DNA of 64,000 nucleotides from Dyadobacter sp. SG02 (lineage in GTDB: Bacteria > Bacteroidota > Bacteroidia > Cytophagales > Spirosomataceae). Numbering within the stretch: the stretch's first letter is position 1; each line of letters opens with the position of its first letter. The translations under genes and the position numbers were made by a program. Of the stretch, positions 17,398-27,212 are shown piece after piece. The notes beneath the pieces were generated by a model. The model was not told the origin of the DNA and made no database searches. It saw nothing but the letters and a program-made list of their open reading frames with translations. The DNA lies in assembly GCF_900109045.1 (NCBI RefSeq), contig NZ_FNYL01000003.1, forward strand, positions 372,001 through 436,000, given 5' to 3'.

Positions 17398-17949
17398 CTA
17401 ATGATGCAATTCCATATTGAATTCGCGTATCATCGTGTCGACAAATGCCGAAAGGTCGTCGGTTGTGCGGCTTGTGACGAGGCCGTTGTTGGTTACCACT
17501 TCCTGGTCCACCCATATCGCGCCCGCATTTTCCAGGTCGTGGCGGATGGCGGCATAGGAAGTGAGCGTGCGGCCGAGTACCACGTCGGCGTCGATCAGGA
17601 TTTGCGGCCCGTGGCAAATGGCTGCCACCGGTTTTCCTGCAAAAAAGAACGAACGGACAAAATCGACCGCCTTTTGGTTGACCCGCAGCGCGTCGAGGCC
17701 CATTACGCCGCCCGGAAGCAGCAGTGCGTCGTAGTATTCGGCACGTGCCATATCCAGCGGGACGTCGACCTGGTGGTTTTCTCCCCAATCGAGATGGCTC
17801 CATCCTTTCACAATGTCCTTGTTGGGCGAAATGACGTGCGTGGTAGCTCCATGTTGGTTTAGGACTTTTCTGGGGCAGGTCATTTCAACCTGCTCAAATC
17901 CATCGGCAACAAGTATCGCGACTTTGATCAAATTTAATGATTGTTCCAT
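17398..17949 (-). CDS. PfpI/DJ-1 family protein (YhbO/YraA-like)
   Basis: A 183-aa DJ-1/PfpI superfamily protein. The nucleophile elbow AICHG has the expected Cys (near residue 112) and the Glu of FEQVE (near residue 19) that tunes it. Members of this branch are described as stress proteins, proteases or protein/nucleotide deglycases; which applies here is open. The gene is monocistronic with its own terminator. A 12-bp palindrome lies 37 bp upstream of the ATG. Confidence 0.85.
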   Translation of the reverse strand: MEQSLNLIKVAILVADGFEQVEMTCPRKVLNQHGATTHVISPNKDIVKGWSHLDWGENHQVDVPLDMARAEYYDALLLPGGVMGLDALRVNQKAVDFVRSFFFAGKPVAAICHGPQILIDADVVLGRTLTSYAAIRHDLENAGAIWVDQEVVTNNGLVTSRTTDDLSAFVDTMIREFNMELHH

Positions 17950-17985
17950 GGATTTAGGTGCAGATTAGAAGGTTAGATTATTAGA

Positions 17986-17997
17986 ACAATTAATTGT
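17986..17997. promoter_or_regulatory. Palindrome ACAATTAATTGT upstream of the PfpI gene
   Basis: A perfect 12-bp palindrome 36 bp upstream of the PfpI start codon, in a position suited to an operator. In AT-rich intergenic DNA such a palindrome may also arise by chance. Confidence 0.3.
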
Positions 17998-18116
17998 ACA
18001 AAAACTATGCCAAAAATCCGACTTGCTTTTGGGTCGAGCACGCAGCAACGGGGCGACGCATCGCTTCCACAACGTGGGAATGGGACATGTGGGAAGCCGC
18101 GATTTGGGGAAAACAA

Positions 18117-18141
18117 AAAGAGCGGCATCGCTGCCGCTCTC
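18117..18141 (-). terminator. clpB terminator
   Basis: AGAGCGGCA (18119-18127) and TGCCGCTCT (18132-18140) form a perfect 9-bp stem with a 4-nt loop; on the minus strand it is followed by TTTTTG. It lies 22 bp after the clpB stop. Confidence 0.85.
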
Positions 18142-18162
18142 CGTATTAGCATTATTCCTTGA

Positions 18163-20766
18163 TTAAATCTCTACGCCGCCAACGTTTTCGAAGACCAGAT
18201 CGCCTTTTGCGTCGAGCTCCATCATGATCACCGAATCCTTCGCAACCTGTCCGCTCAGAATGCCTTTCGACAATTCATTCAGGATTCTTCTTTGAAGCAC
18301 CCGTTTCAGCGGACGCGCTCCGAATGCCGGATCGAAACCGTCTTCACCGAGTTTGGTGAGCGCTTCGTCGGTCGCGTCGAGCGTGATACCCTGTTCTTTA
18401 AGCATATTTTGAATGCCTTTGAACTGAATGTCTACGATCTTGCGGATGTTTTTCAGCGTCAATGGTTCAAAAAGCACGATCTCGTCGATCCGGTTAAGGA
18501 ACTCGGGCCTTACCGATGCTTTCAGCAGGTCGAGTACCGCCTGTTTAGCTTCCTCGACGATCAGCGTACGGTTCCAGCCTTCATCCTCCGCGAATTTCTC
18601 CTGGATAATGTGGCTTCCGATGTTCGAGGTCATAATGATGATCGTGTTCTTGAAGTTCGCCACGCGGCCTTTGTTATCGGTCAGGCGGCCTTCGTCGAGC
18701 ACTTGCAGGAGGATATTCCAAACATCCGGATGCGCTTTTTCGATCTCGTCGAGCAGGATCACGCTGTAAGGTTTGCGTCGCACGGCTTCGGTCAATTGGC
18801 CGCCTTCGTCGTAACCCACATATCCCGGAGGCGCTCCCACGAGCCGGCTTACGGCGTGGCGTTCCTGGTACTCGCTCATATCGATCCGCACCATGGCATT
18901 CTCATCGTTGAAAAGGTATTCGGCCAGCGTTTTTGCCAGCTCGGTTTTACCTACCCCGGTCGGACCGAGGAAGAGGAAGCTGCCGATCGGCCGTTTCGCA
19001 TCCTGCAAACCGGCACGGCTACGGCGCACTGCATCGGAAACCACCTCAATGGCCTCATTCTGGCCTGCGACACGCTGGTGCAAATGCTCTTCGAGTTGCA
19101 GCAGCTTCTCACGGTCGCTTTGCAGCATTTTGCTGACGGGGATTCCGGTCCATTTCGCAACGACTTCCGCAATATCTTCCGGTGTGATCTCTTCCTGCAT
19201 TAAACTTTCTGCATTCTCGGATTTTTGCAGTTCTTCCAATTTGGTTTGAACCTCCGGGATGCGGCCGTAGCGGATCTCCGCAACCTTGCCAAAGTCACCC
19301 GCGCGTTCCGCTTGTTCCGCTTCGAGGCGGAGCTGTTCGCTTTGTTCTTTCAATGCGCGTACCTCATTCACTTTACCCTTTTCATTCTCCCACTGGGCTT
19401 TCAGGGTATTACGTTGTTCGCTGAGGTCGGCAATTTCTTTATTCAGAACAGTTTCCTTGTCCTTATTATTTTCACGGCGGATCGCCTCGCGCTCGATTTC
19501 GAGCTGCATGATCCGGCGGTTCAGTTCGTCGAGTTCTTCGGGCACGCTGTCCATCTCCAGACGGAGTTTGGAGGCGGCCTCGTCCATCAGGTCAATGGCC
19601 TTATCGGGCAGGAAACGGTCGCTGATGTAGCGGTTTGAAAGCTCCACTGCGGCTATCACGGCGTCATCCTGAATGCGTACCCCGTGGTGCAGTTCATATT
19701 TTTCTTTAATACCCCTCAAAATGCTGATCGCATCGGGAATATTAGGCTCATCCACCATCACAGCCTGGAAACGGCGTTCCAAAGCTTTATCCTTCTCGAC
19801 GTATTTCTGGTATTCTTTCAAAGTGGTAGCACCGATCGCGTGCAGTTCACCGCGTGCCAATGCGGGTTTCAGCAGGTTGGCCGCATCCATGGCACTTTCG
19901 CCGCCGCCACCCGCGCCGATCAGCGTGTGTATTTCGTCAATGAAAAGTACAATCTCGCCTTCCGAATCGGTTACCTCTTTGATAACGGCTTTCAGCCTTT
20001 CTTCAAATTCACCTTTGTATTTCGCGCCGGCGATCAGCAAACCTAAATCGAGCGATACGATCGTTTTGGATTTCAGGTTTTCGGGAACATCGCCCTGCAC
20101 AATGCGTTGCGCGAGACCTTCCACAATAGCAGTTTTACCCACACCCGGCTCGCCGAGCAGGATCGGGTTGTTTTTGGTACGGCGGCTCAGAATCTGCAAT
20201 ACCCGCCTAATTTCTTCGTCACGACCGATCACCGGGTCAATTTTACCGGCTTTGGCCAATTCATTCAAATTTTTGCTGTACCGTTCCAGAGAGCGGTATT
20301 TGGCTTCTGCGTTTTGATCTTTCACAGGGTTATTTTTTCCTCTAAGTTCTTTGATAGCATTGATCAATTCCTTTTCACTGAATCCCAGCTCCTTCATGAG
20401 GGTAGCTGTGGAATCTTTTCCGCTGAGTATACCCAATAACAGCAGCTCGATGCTGATGAATTCGTCGCCGAATTCTTTCAGGTAATTCTGCGCCTTGCCA
20501 CTGGCAGCGGCCATATCGTTGCCCAGGTAGGGCTGGCCCCCGCTCACGCGCGGGTAACCGTCCAATATCTTTTGCAAACGGTTGTTGAGTACGTCTGCAC
20601 TGATATTGAGCTTATTCAGTAAAAACAATGACGTATTCGGGTCTTCTTCCAAAATGGATTTCAACACGTGCGCGGTTTCAATAGCCTGTTGCTGGTTGCC
20701 CTGGACCATCTGCGCGGCGTGCTGGATCACCTCCTGTGCCTTAATAGTATATTGGTTAAAGTTCAT
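18163..20766 (-). CDS. clpB: ATP-dependent disaggregase ClpB
   Basis: An 867-aa Hsp100 chaperone that, with DnaK, extracts proteins from aggregates. Domain order: Clp N domain (residues 1-145), AAA1 with Walker A GEPGVGKT near 209, the coiled-coil middle domain (about 400-525, which separates ClpB from ClpA/C), AAA2 with Walker A GPTGVGKT near 602, and the C-terminal D2-small domain. I use the ATG at 20766 ([11 protein letters not shown]) because it fits the family start better than the ATG four codons upstream at 20778. Monocistronic with its own terminator. No CIRCE-like element was seen in the 110-bp upstream gap. Confidence 0.96.
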   Translation of the reverse strand: MNFNQYTIKAQEVIQHAAQMVQGNQQQAIETAHVLKSILEEDPNTSLFLLNKLNISADVLNNRLQKILDGYPRVSGGQPYLGNDMAAASGKAQNYLKEFGDEFISIELLLLGILSGKDSTATLMKELGFSEKELINAIKELRGKNNPVKDQNAEAKYRSLERYSKNLNELAKAGKIDPVIGRDEEIRRVLQILSRRTKNNPILLGEPGVGKTAIVEGLAQRIVQGDVPENLKSKTIVSLDLGLLIAGAKYKGEFEERLKAVIKEVTDSEGEIVLFIDEIHTLIGAGGGGESAMDAANLLKPALARGELHAIGATTLKEYQKYVEKDKALERRFQAVMVDEPNIPDAISILRGIKEKYELHHGVRIQDDAVIAAVELSNRYISDRFLPDKAIDLMDEAASKLRLEMDSVPEELDELNRRIMQLEIEREAIRRENNKDKETVLNKEIADLSEQRNTLKAQWENEKGKVNEVRALKEQSEQLRLEAEQAERAGDFGKVAEIRYGRIPEVQTKLEELQKSENAESLMQEEITPEDIAEVVAKWTGIPVSKMLQSDREKLLQLEEHLHQRVAGQNEAIEVVSDAVRRSRAGLQDAKRPIGSFLFLGPTGVGKTELAKTLAEYLFNDENAMVRIDMSEYQERHAVSRLVGAPPGYVGYDEGGQLTEAVRRKPYSVILLDEIEKAHPDVWNILLQVLDEGRLTDNKGRVANFKNTIIIMTSNIGSHIIQEKFAEDEGWNRTLIVEEAKQAVLDLLKASVRPEFLNRIDEIVLFEPLTLKNIRKIVDIQFKGIQNMLKEQGITLDATDEALTKLGEDGFDPAFGARPLKRVLQRRILNELSKGILSGQVAKDSVIMMELDAKGDLVFENVGGVEI

Positions 20767-20889
20767 AGCGTTGATCACGTCGTTAATGATACAATGCTAT
20801 ACGAAAAAGGGTGTGCCGACCGGTTAAATCGGAAATTTTGTCTCAAAAAGGTGACGTGAAGGGGGTTTGTCGGACAAAATGGCAAGAAA

Positions 20890-21354
20890 TCAATGGCTTT
20901 TCTTCTCGATCTTCTTGTGGATTTCGAGCGTTTCCGCCAATGCCGCGGAGCCGTACCACATCAATAAATCCATATCCAGCAGCTTTGCCTGCACGGCCGG
21001 GTCGGTTTCGACGAGCTTTTTGCCTTCCTCCAACGAATCCGCATTCAGGATGAATATGCCGCGGTACTTGTCATTTTTAAAGAAAGGGCCGGCTACGACG
21101 AGTTTTCCGGAATCGGCCAGACGGTTAATATTCTGCATATGCCCGGCGAAAAGGCTGTCTGTTTGGGTTTTGGGTAATCCGGTGGCTGTCCCGGTTTTCA
21201 GGAGCACCATGACATACTTTTTCATCCCATACTCATCCGCGCCCAGCTTTTTGGCGAGCGTGGAATCGTAGGCAGCCTGATTGGATTGCGCGTGCACGAG
21301 ACTTGGGGCAAACAAGGGTGCGAATAGCAAAAGTGTGATGTACAGGGCTTTCAT
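20890..21354 (-). CDS. Exported YCII-related domain protein
   Basis: A 154-aa protein with a clear signal peptide (cleavage after VHA, near residue 22). The mature part carries a YCII-like alpha/beta barrel: KKYVMVLLKTG, then HMQNINRLADSGKLVVAGPFF, with the His and the GPF segment typical of the family. YciI-like proteins are small and of unclear or weak catalytic function; secreted versions are common in Bacteroidota. It stands alone between lysA and clpB. Function unknown. Confidence 0.8.
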   Translation of the reverse strand: MKALYITLLLFAPLFAPSLVHAQSNQAAYDSTLAKKLGADEYGMKKYVMVLLKTGTATGLPKTQTDSLFAGHMQNINRLADSGKLVVAGPFFKNDKYRGIFILNADSLEEGKKLVETDPAVQAKLLDMDLLMWYGSAALAETLEIHKKIEKKSH

Positions 21355-21415
21355 AGTCGATCGATGGATAGGTTAATATTTAAATGTATTGATTTTTTAA
21401 CTGAAAAGAATGCAT

Positions 21416-21464
21416 TTAAAAACAAGAAGCTGCATGGGCAATCCAATGCAGCTTCTTGTTTTTA
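21416..21464. terminator. Strong lysA terminator
   Basis: AAAAACAAGAAGCTGCAT (21418-21435) is perfectly complementary to 21446-21463, an 18-bp stem with a 10-nt loop and T-tracts available on both strands. It lies just after the lysA stop codon on the minus strand. Confidence 0.9.
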
Positions 21465-21479
21465 GATTTTAAATCAATG

Positions 21480-22709
21480 TCAGATATCCATTTGCGTTTT
21501 GAGCAGATCTTCCAGCGTCTCGCGGCGTCTTACCAGCTTTGCTACGCCATTATCGATCAGCACTTCGGCCGGACGGAAGCGCGCATTGTAATTTGAACTC
21601 ATTGTCAGACCATAGGCGCCCGCATTCAGGAATGCGAGTACATCCCCCTGGCGTACCTCCGGCAACTCGCGATCGGTCGCGAAAGTGTCGGTTTCGCAAA
21701 TATATCCTACCACATTATAATGCTTCAACTCGCCTTTCGGGTTTGAAATATTGAGAATGTGATGGTAGGAGCCATACATCATCGGGCGGATCAGATGGTT
21801 AAGGCCCGAATCCACGTGCACGAAATTGCGGGCCGGATCTTCTTTCACCACATTGGTACTCACGAAAAGAAACCCGGATTCGCTCACGAGAAATTTGCCC
21901 GGCTCAAACCAGAGCTGTAATTCGCGGCCGTACTCCTGGCAGAAGGTCTGGAAACGTTTGGAAATTTTTTTACCCAGCAAATCCATATCCGTAATGGCAT
22001 CGCCGGGGAGGTAAGAAACCTTGAACCCGCCGCCCAGATCGATGATTTGCAAGTCGGGGAAGTGTTTTGCAGTTTCCAAAAGGATATCAGCCACTTTCAG
22101 GAACGGCTCGGCATCCTTAATGTCCGAACCGGTATGCTGGTGCAAGCCGATTACCTTGATATCATATTTCCGGATCACTTCCAGGATCTGGTCGAGCAGC
22201 AATACCGAAATCCCGAACTTGGAATCGGCGTGCGCGGTCATGATTTTGGTGTGCCCGCCGGCAGCCACATTGGGCTTGATACGGATCATACAAGGCCTGG
22301 TATTGCCGTAAGTTTGTCCAAACCATTCCAGCAACGGAATACTGTCGACATTCACGATTGCGCCGGCTTCCACCGCCTCGCGTACTTCTTCAAAATGTAC
22401 GCCGCTGGGAGTAAATGTGATCTGGCTGGCATCGTACCCTGCGATTTTCCCCATTTCTAGCTCTCCGGGAGAAACTACGTCCAGTTCTACGCCAATTTCG
22501 CGCATCAGCCGGAGTATGGCCAGGTTGGTATTCGCCTTGCAGGCAAATTTGATCTTCATATTCACACCTGCAAATGCATGTTGCAGTTCGGCGGCCTTCC
22601 TGCGGATGGTCGCGCCGTCGTACACGTATAAAGGGCTTCCGTACTGGATGATTAACTGAGCAGGGTCGATTCCCTGGATCGAATATGGGTAATGGTCAGA
22701 AAGTTGCAT
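21480..22709 (-). CDS. lysA: Diaminopimelate decarboxylase
   Basis: A 409-aa fold-type III PLP enzyme that converts meso-diaminopimelate to L-lysine. The PLP lysine is in KIKFACKAN near residue 57, the phosphate-binding GGGF segment (DLGGGFKVSY) near 228, and the EPGKFLVSESG segment near 277. The C-terminal CETDTFA segment carries the cysteine and glutamate contributed to the neighbouring active site in the dimer. pyrF lies 43 bp upstream on the same strand, so the two may be cotranscribed although the pathways are unrelated. Confidence 0.93.
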   Translation of the reverse strand: MQLSDHYPYSIQGIDPAQLIIQYGSPLYVYDGATIRRKAAELQHAFAGVNMKIKFACKANTNLAILRLMREIGVELDVVSPGELEMGKIAGYDASQITFTPSGVHFEEVREAVEAGAIVNVDSIPLLEWFGQTYGNTRPCMIRIKPNVAAGGHTKIMTAHADSKFGISVLLLDQILEVIRKYDIKVIGLHQHTGSDIKDAEPFLKVADILLETAKHFPDLQIIDLGGGFKVSYLPGDAITDMDLLGKKISKRFQTFCQEYGRELQLWFEPGKFLVSESGFLFVSTNVVKEDPARNFVHVDSGLNHLIRPMMYGSYHHILNISNPKGELKHYNVVGYICETDTFATDRELPEVRQGDVLAFLNAGAYGLTMSSNYNARFRPAEVLIDNGVAKLVRRRETLEDLLKTQMDI

Positions 22710-22752
22710 TGGGTGGTATGGGTGGCCGGTAGTGAACCGGGATGTTTTTTAA

Positions 22753-23577
22753 TTACAAATATTTATCCAGGTAAACAGCCATTTCCTGTTGGAGTGCCTG
22801 AGCTTCCTGCTTCGCTTTTTCCGCGAAATCTGTGCCGTTGCTGGCGTAGATAATGCTGCGCGACGCATTCACGAGCAGTCCACAGCTTTTGTTCATGCCA
22901 AAACGGGAAACTTCTTCGAGGTTACCGCCTTGCGCGCCTACACCGGGTACGAGGAGGAAATGGTCGGGTACAATGGCGCGGATTTTCTGAAAATCGGACG
23001 GGTGGGTTGCGCCTACCACGTACATCATGCGCTCCGCGCCAGCCCAGGTCTGCGAGGTGCGCAGGACATTTTCGTATAATGTATTGCCTTCGACATCCAG
23101 CCGCTGGAAATCGGCGCTGCCCGGATTGGAGGTTAATGCGAGCAATATCACCCATTTGCCTTCGAATGCCAGGAACGGCGTCACCGAATCGCTGCCCATG
23201 TAGGGAGCCACGGTGATAGAGTCGAAATCGAGGCCGGATGACGATTTGTCAAAAAACGCACGGGCGTACAGGCCGGACGTGTTTCCGATATCGCCGCGTT
23301 TGGCGTCGGCAATGGTGAAATGGCTTTTCGGAATGTACTCGACGGTTTTTTGAAGGCTCTCCCAACCCTTTGGCCCCAATGCTTCATAGAATGCAATATT
23401 GGGTTTGTAAGAAACGCAATAATCGGCCGTGGCGTCGATGATCTGTTTATTGAATTCAAAAATCGGATCGTCGGTTTTCAATAAATGCGCCGGGATTTTC
23501 TGGATATCGGTGTCCAAACCCACACACAAATAGGACCGTTTGGTCGAAATTTGCTGGAAGAGCTCTTGATAAGTCAT
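22753..23577 (-). CDS. pyrF: Orotidine 5'-phosphate decarboxylase (type 2)
   Basis: A 274-aa OMP decarboxylase of the longer type 2 subfamily, catalysing the last step of UMP synthesis. The N-terminal CVGLDTD motif is near residue 18, and the catalytic [10 protein letters not shown] segment with the Lys-x-x-Asp arrangement is near residue 92. The C-terminal VPGVGAQGG loop (phosphate binding) is near 216. Divergent from rfbC across a 97-bp gap. Confidence 0.93.
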   Translation of the reverse strand: MTYQELFQQISTKRSYLCVGLDTDIQKIPAHLLKTDDPIFEFNKQIIDATADYCVSYKPNIAFYEALGPKGWESLQKTVEYIPKSHFTIADAKRGDIGNTSGLYARAFFDKSSSGLDFDSITVAPYMGSDSVTPFLAFEGKWVILLALTSNPGSADFQRLDVEGNTLYENVLRTSQTWAGAERMMYVVGATHPSDFQKIRAIVPDHFLLVPGVGAQGGNLEEVSRFGMNKSCGLLVNASRSIIYASNGTDFAEKAKQEAQALQQEMAVYLDKYL

Positions 23578-23625
23578 GATTTTGTAAATATTGCGGCGAA
23601 ATTACAACCTCTTCCAATAGATTCA

Positions 23626-23633
23626 TAAATTTG
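23626..23633 (+). promoter_or_regulatory. -7 element TAAATTTG upstream of rfbC
   Basis: TAAATTTG matches TAnnTTTG exactly and lies 41 bp before the rfbC ATG. A -33 TTG at the standard distance is not seen, so only the -7 is supported. Confidence 0.4.
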
Positions 23634-23674
23634 CCCCAACATTAAACTTTGCTCCAACCAACACATCACGACAT

Positions 23675-24220
23675 ATGCAGATTCGAGAAACTTCCATTGC
23701 CGGTCTAGTTGAAATTTTTCCAAGGGTCTTTGGCGACGACCGTGGAATGTTCTTTGAATCGTATAATGAGGAGACATTTAAAAAACTCGGTCTGCCTGTA
23801 AACTTCGTTCAGGACAATCAGTCGTTCTCGAAAAAAGGTGTAGTACGAGGTCTGCATTTCCAGAATGCGCCTTTCGCGCAGGGTAAGCTGGTGCGCGTGA
23901 TCTCGGGCAGAGTGCTGGACGTGGCGGTGGACATCCGTCGGGATTCAGCGACGTTCGGCAAGCACGAGGTATTCGAACTAAGCGGGGAACGGAATAATAT
24001 CGCTTACATTCCGGAAGGCTTTGCGCACGGATTTGTGGCTTTGGAAGATTCAGTTTTCAGCTACAAATGCACCAACCTTTACAGTAAGGAGTCCGAATCG
24101 GGTATTCTCTGGAACGATCCTGATCTGAATATCGACTGGGGAATCACCGATCCGATCGTTTCGGAAAAAGACCTGATCCTGCCTACTTTCCGAGCACTTT
24201 TCGGGGAGTTGGTTAAGTAA
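23675..24220 (+). CDS. rfbC: dTDP-4-dehydrorhamnose 3,5-epimerase
   Basis: A 181-aa cupin-fold epimerase of the dTDP-L-rhamnose pathway. The catalytic His is in VVRGLHFQNAPFAQGK near residue 64 and the FAHGFVAL segment near 121 is typical, as is the N-terminal DDRGMFFESYNEE. Full family length. Unlike most genomes, no rfbA, rfbB or rfbD gene is adjacent. It converges on the DJ-1-like gene with 11 bp between the stop codons. Confidence 0.93.
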   Translation: MQIRETSIAGLVEIFPRVFGDDRGMFFESYNEETFKKLGLPVNFVQDNQSFSKKGVVRGLHFQNAPFAQGKLVRVISGRVLDVAVDIRRDSATFGKHEVFELSGERNNIAYIPEGFAHGFVALEDSVFSYKCTNLYSKESESGILWNDPDLNIDWGITDPIVSEKDLILPTFRALFGELVK

Positions 24221-24231
24221 AAAACTAAAAG

Positions 24232-24912
24232 TTATTTTTCAAAAAGCTCTTCCAGGGCTTTCGTCGCTACTTTCCGGGCTGAATGTGAATTTTGCCCCGT
24301 AATGAGCCGTTCGTCCATTTCTATGAATTCCACAAAAGGGATCATCGCTTTGGTGTAATGGGCGCCGCGCTCCTTCAATTTGTCTTCGAGGTAAAACGGT
24401 ACTTCGCTCACAAAACTTACGAGCGCTTCCTCTACATTAGAATAGGCAGTCACGTATTTGTCCTGAATAAGCAGGGTGCCGTCGGACAGTTTGATATTGA
24501 GCAAACCGCAAACGCCGTGCGCAACGGCTGTAATCATGCCATTCCGCTCGTAAATGGTCTTTGCGATGTTTTGCAGTTCGGTATTGTCGCTGAAATCCGA
24601 CATTGCACCATGGCCGCCGGCGAAATAAATCAACCGGTAATCGGCAGGTATCACGTCGGAGGGTCTGAGGGAATTTTGGAGCTTTGCACGGAATGCAGTA
24701 TCGTCCCAGTAGCGTGCATTGCATTCGTCTTTCAGGTCGATGCTTCTCTCATCCACCGGTATTGCGCCGCCTAACGGGCTCACGACGTCCATCAGGATGC
24801 GCCTTTTTGCCATTACGTCGTAAAAGTGCGTCAATTCATTCAACCAAAGACCTGTTTTGGAGGTTTTGGTCGGATAAGTGTCGTGGTTAGTGCAGACGAT
24901 CAGGACTTTCAT
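24232..24912 (-). CDS. DJ-1/PfpI-like (Hsp31-type) protein lacking the usual nucleophile Cys
   Basis: A 226-aa protein of the Hsp31/class I glutamine amidotransferase-like branch, with the N-terminal TGLWLNELTHFY and the FAGGHGAMSDF segment typical of the family. At the nucleophile elbow the protein reads AVAHGVCGLLN, whereas active members read AVCHGP: the Cys position is Ala (codon GCG) and a Cys appears four residues later. Either the activity is lost or the shifted Cys serves. Glyoxalase or chaperone activity should not be assumed. Confidence 0.8.
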   Translation of the reverse strand: MKVLIVCTNHDTYPTKTSKTGLWLNELTHFYDVMAKRRILMDVVSPLGGAIPVDERSIDLKDECNARYWDDTAFRAKLQNSLRPSDVIPADYRLIYFAGGHGAMSDFSDNTELQNIAKTIYERNGMITAVAHGVCGLLNIKLSDGTLLIQDKYVTAYSNVEEALVSFVSEVPFYLEDKLKERGAHYTKAMIPFVEFIEMDERLITGQNSHSARKVATKALEELFEK

Positions 24913-24981
24913 AGCTATACATGGATGACGCCGGGAAATATAACATAAACCCCGGAAGTTTTTATCATGAAAGCATTATGC

Positions 24982-25641
24982 TTAGCTGAGCAGCTGGTTT
25001 TTGTAGGCGAACGCCACGGCGGCCGCGGTGCTTTTGGTACCAGTTTTTTCCAAAACCCGCAGCCGGTGCCCTTCCACCGTGCGCACGCTGATGAACAGTT
25101 TGTCGCCGATTTCCGTCGTGGAAAGGCCGTCGCAAATCAATTGAAGTACTTCCTTTTCGCGCGACGAGAGCGCCACGTTGCATGCATTCGGGAAGAACGG
25201 GTGCTTGTTGACCTGCCGGTTCACCATTTTGCGGTGCATGGCCTTGGAAACGAAGTCGTTGTAATAAAAACCTTCTTCGTGAACCCTTCTGATCGCTTTT
25301 TCGACCTCATCGGGGCTTGTATCTTTCAGCAAATATCCCTGCACGCCCTTTTCGAGCATGTGAATCACGAAACGGTCCTCGTTATACATCGAAACCACGA
25401 TGATTTTGATGTTCGGAAAACGTTCGAAAGCGGCTTCCGTGGCCTGAATGCCGTCCATAACGGGCATTTGCAGATCCATGAAAACGATGTCAGGCGTGTT
25501 GGCGGGCAGACGATCCAGGAGTTCCTGGCCATTGCCGGCTTCCAGTATAAATTCGAAATCGGGAATGCCGCTCAGCATGGAGATAAACCCCTTTCTGAAT
25601 AGTTCGTGATCGTCGGCAATTCCTAGTTTAAGGGTGCTCAT
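24982..25641 (-). CDS. NarL/FixJ-type response regulator
   Basis: A 219-aa two-component regulator: receiver domain 1-125 with the phosphoacceptor Asp in IVFMDLQMP (near residue 57), acidic pair DDHE near residue 10 and Lys in KDTSP near 107, then a LuxR/GerE helix-turn-helix (SSREKEVLQLICDG ... ISVRTVEGHR) at about 155-215. It follows the histidine kinase by 4 bp, so the two almost certainly form a pair. Target genes are unknown. Confidence 0.93.
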   Translation of the reverse strand: MSTLKLGIADDHELFRKGFISMLSGIPDFEFILEAGNGQELLDRLPANTPDIVFMDLQMPVMDGIQATEAAFERFPNIKIIVVSMYNEDRFVIHMLEKGVQGYLLKDTSPDEVEKAIRRVHEEGFYYNDFVSKAMHRKMVNRQVNKHPFFPNACNVALSSREKEVLQLICDGLSTTEIGDKLFISVRTVEGHRLRVLEKTGTKSTAAAVAFAYKNQLLS

Positions 25642-25645
25642 AGCA

Positions 25646-26509
25646 TTAAATATTCACTCGTTCCCGGCGGAATGGATGTAATGGTTCAGGTTTGTTACCG
25701 GATGCCGGGTTTACCGGAATCCTCGCGATGGCACTGGAACCGCCCTTGGCCGGCTGTTCGTACTGGACCGTTCCATTTACTATGGCCAACCGGCTCTCAA
25801 TTCCCAGCAAACCCAGCCCTGCCAGGTTGCTTTCTTTTATTTTTTCAGGGTCGAAACCGACACCATTGTCGGTCACACGCAAACCTATCATTTCTTCATC
25901 GATTTCCAGCACAATATCGATTTTTGTGCAGCTCGCATGTTTGATCGCGTTGTTGACCAGTTCCTGCATAATGCGGTAAAGCGTCAGTTCCAGCTTCTGG
26001 CCCTGGCGTGGAAATTCCTCTGTGTCAGAATGAAACGCAATCACCAGATTGTTATCCTCTTCCAGTTTATGAATGAACTCTTCGATCGCCTCCATCAACC
26101 CGAACCGTTCCAGCGTGGTAGGCACCAGGTCGCGCGTAATGCGACGCACGTGCAGGATTGTCTCTTCCACCAGCGACTGCGATTTTTTCATGATGCTTTC
26201 TTCCTTCTCGTCCCCCGAATTGGTTACTAATTTACTCAATTGGTTGAGACTTAACTTGGTGAGCGACAGCATTGTACCGATATCATCATGCAAATCCTGC
26301 GCAATCCTCCGTCGTTCTGTTTCCTCCGAGTTCAGTGCGGTGTCTAAGAGCAGCCGGTTGTAGTTTTTTTCGATGTCGTTGATACGTTTTTCCTCCTCGA
26401 ATCTCTTTTTCTGGTAGTACATGACGAAAGCGATGACAAAAAAAGCCATCATCAGCATCGCGATGGATGCTATGAGCAGTACCAGTTTGAGTTCGTCGTT
26501 ACTTTGCAT
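25646..26509 (-). CDS. HisKA_3-type sensor histidine kinase with a single membrane helix
   Basis: A 287-aa kinase. After about ten residues a membrane helix (LVLLIASIAMLMMAFFVIAF) is followed by a short coiled-coil linker and the DHp region RRRIAQDLHDDIG with the phospho-His, then a HATPase domain (N-box LVNNAIKHA, G-box VGFDPEKI, GLLGIESR). There is essentially no extracellular sensor, so input probably comes through the membrane or from the seven-helix protein encoded just upstream. I use the ATG at 26509, overlapping the upstream stop by 11 bp; a start at 26539 would also be in frame. Confidence 0.9.
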   Translation of the reverse strand: MQSNDELKLVLLIASIAMLMMAFFVIAFVMYYQKKRFEEEKRINDIEKNYNRLLLDTALNSEETERRRIAQDLHDDIGTMLSLTKLSLNQLSKLVTNSGDEKEESIMKKSQSLVEETILHVRRITRDLVPTTLERFGLMEAIEEFIHKLEEDNNLVIAFHSDTEEFPRQGQKLELTLYRIMQELVNNAIKHASCTKIDIVLEIDEEMIGLRVTDNGVGFDPEKIKESNLAGLGLLGIESRLAIVNGTVQYEQPAKGGSSAIARIPVNPASGNKPEPLHPFRRERVNI

Positions 26510-27194
26510 AGGACTTGTCACGGTATTGGGCGATCCCAATGCTAAAAAGTATGAGACTTACGCTCTCAAAAACGTAAGGTATGTAATCCAGCGTGCCGAT
26601 GTCCATCCATTGGTCCCACTTGGCCGCATAATGCAGTACCGGAGCAATGAATATGAAGCTGGAATAATATAAAAGTAATCCCGAGCAAATCCAAAAAAAT
26701 GGATAACTCAGAAGATTTGGGATTTTAAGTGCGCGTATGGTATTATAAAAGTAAAGCATGATCCAGAAAAGCATCAGCAGGCTTTCAATCGTGGCCGAGT
26801 ACAAAACCACATTGTGATTGTGTATATCGCTCATCAATGGGTTTGTATGAATAGCATCCCACATTGAAAATGCCACGAACAATGGCCAGGACGCAAGCAC
26901 CCACCGCCGGTGCAATTTGCTATCGAATTCATAATAGTACATCCAGCTGGTCAGAACGTACCTTATGGGAATGCTCACATTATAATAGACTACATTGTTT
27001 TTTCTATGCGAGGCCAAATCGAACATCACGAGATCAACCCCGAGTTTTAATAACAAATAGACAAATAGGATGAGTAACAATTTATCATTGTATGCTCTCT
27101 TTCGCCAAATCAGTAAAATAGGCAGCAAGTTCAAAAATACCGGAGCACTGATAACCGGCTGCCTTATGATATAGGAGAAGTAACTCTCAAGCAT
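26499..27194 (-). CDS. Seven-helix integral membrane protein, possible sensor partner of the kinase
   Basis: A 231-aa protein with about seven hydrophobic segments separated by short loops and no recognisable enzyme motif. Its position directly before a kinase that lacks a sensory domain, with an 11-bp overlap, suggests a role in signal reception. The arrangement resembles membrane partners of Bacteroidota kinases but I do not recognise a named family. Charged/aromatic residues are clustered at RIRYVLTSWMYYYEFD-like loop positions. Confidence 0.7.
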   Translation of the reverse strand: MLESYFSYIIRQPVISAPVFLNLLPILLIWRKRAYNDKLLLILFVYLLLKLGVDLVMFDLASHRKNNVVYYNVSIPIRYVLTSWMYYYEFDSKLHRRWVLASWPLFVAFSMWDAIHTNPLMSDIHNHNVVLYSATIESLLMLFWIMLYFYNTIRALKIPNLLSYPFFWICSGLLLYYSSFIFIAPVLHYAAKWDQWMDIGTLDYIPYVFESVSLILFSIGIAQYRDKSYAK

Positions 27195-27212
27195 CTAAAA
27201 TGATTTAGAATG

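Noticed and set aside
18292..19203. Plus-strand 303-codon frame inside clpB
   Set aside because: It is antisense to the conserved ClpB AAA2 region; biased codon structure of clpB keeps the frame open.
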